Source: an uncultured Nitrosospira sp.
Lineage (GTDB): Bacteria; Nitrospirota; Nitrospiria; Nitrospirales; Nitrospiraceae
Length of the DNA stretch: 64,000 nt
Assembly (NCBI GenBank): GCA_900696515.1
Contig: CAADGK010000143.1
Coordinates: forward strand, 1-64,000
Direction: 5' to 3'
How positions within the stretch are numbered: the first letter of the stretch is position 1; each line of letters opens with the position of its first letter. Both the position numbers and the translations under genes were made by a program. This document shows positions 63,522 to 64,000 of this stretch, one piece after another. Below the pieces are notes generated by a model. The model did no database searches and was not told the DNA's origin. It saw only the letters and a program-made list of their open reading frames with translations.

Positions 63522-64000
63522 TTAACCCTGCTGATGAATGAGGACATTCGTACGTCCCATGGCAACCGATTGTCCGCCGGCGGTGTACAGCTCATGCCCC
63601 TCTCCGATAGTCGGGCCGGCTGAGAGCGCCTGATCGATCACGCCACGAATTCCTTCGATCAATCCCGCATTGTGCTTGATTTCATCGCGCACGGTCTTTG
63701 CTTGCGTGAGATAGCTCTGATAACAGCCCCGGAGACCGGCCGACGTGGCGTGTAGATGATCGACCAGCTGATGGAGGGACGTGTCGTGAGGCAACCCGCA
63801 GTGCCGGGCTACGTCCTGAACCACGCGATGCCGCGCGTCGGCAATGGTCTGCAGCAATTCCAGAATGGACAGTCGTCGGCAGTTGATGTCATGAAATCGA
63901 GTGATATCGACGGTCCGGATGGCGGCACGTTCTTCATACACCGTATCCAGCAACTGACGGCATGCGGCCTCTTCCTCATTCAGCACCCGGCGTAGCTGAT
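63522..64000 (-). CDS. flgN: FlgN-like flagellar chaperone, 5' end beyond right edge
   Basis: About 160 codons visible, all helical. The GTG at 63986 is in frame, but the frame stays open to the window end and the upstream residues (QLRRVLNEEE) continue the FlgN N-terminal helix, so the true start is probably outside. FlgN holds FlgK and FlgL for export. It stops 2 bases before flgK. Confidence 0.82.
   Translation of the reverse strand, partial: QLRRVLNEEEAACRQLLDTVYEERAAIRTVDITRFHDINCRRLSILELLQTIADARHRVVQDVARHCGLPHDTSLHQLVDHLHATSAGLRGCYQSYLTQAKTVRDEIKHNAGLIEGIRGVIDQALSAGPTIGEGHELYTAGGQSVAMGRTNVLIHQQG

Overview
The window looks like part of the motility and chemotaxis chromosome region of a Nitrospira-like bacterium (phylum Nitrospirota). 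This is inferred from GC-rich coding sequence, soluble and membrane chemoreceptors with stacked PAS domains, a very long multi-PAS kinase, a gene set resembling Nitrospira flagellar loci, and intergenic spaces filled with short degenerate tandem repeats. No rRNA, tRNA or CRISPR was seen, and the genus is not proven by the sequence alone. Nearly all genes lie on the minus strand, so the biological order runs from high to low coordinates.

Layout. 1-12 kb: a chemoreceptor cut by the left edge, a second soluble chemoreceptor, a response regulator, and a 2097-residue sensor kinase with about 13 PAS domains and one GAF domain. 12.3-15 kb: small accessory genes (a VapBC-type toxin-antitoxin pair, a decayed AAA_14/DUF4143 ATPase, a Uma2-family gene between direct repeats). 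15-26.6 kb: a chemotaxis-motor block (PAS-rich transmembrane receptor, CheW, a 2x4Fe-4S ferredoxin, CheA, CheY, two CheZ-type proteins, a STAS protein, MotB, MotA, a second CheY). 26.9-29 kb: an HTH protein, a MinD/FlhG-like ATPase and a PilZ protein. 29.2-32.6 kb: fliT-like, fliS, fliD, flaG and flagellin. 32.8-53.1 kb: glycosyltransferases and sugar-nucleotide genes, probably for flagellin or surface glycosylation. 53.5-58.6 kb: a YcgR-like PilZ protein divergent from an HD-GYP protein and a hybrid kinase. 58.9-64 kb: fliW, csrA, flgL, flgK and flgN, the last cut by the right edge.

Regulation. Six sites fit one sigma-28 (FliA) pattern, TCAAG(T/A)NN, 11-12 bases, NCCGATA(A/G). They lie before both left-hand chemoreceptors, cheW, flagellin, the YcgR-like gene and the HD-GYP gene. 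The two left-hand chemoreceptor transcripts also carry a near-identical structured leader that ends in a rho-independent terminator; its last helix competes with the terminator, as in a riboswitch. I could not match it to a known riboswitch class.

Most notable points: (1) the duplicated riboswitch-like leader with its sigma-28 promoters; (2) a sugar pathway combining heptose-type kinase and guanylyltransferase, a ColD-like PLP enzyme with His in place of Lys, a ThDP enzyme that could make a branched sugar as YerE does, and a B12-type radical SAM enzyme, followed by a 1.76-kilo-residue methyltransferase/glycosyltransferase fusion; (3) heptamer-based inverted repeats between genes, one of which has become the flexible tail of a chemoreceptor.
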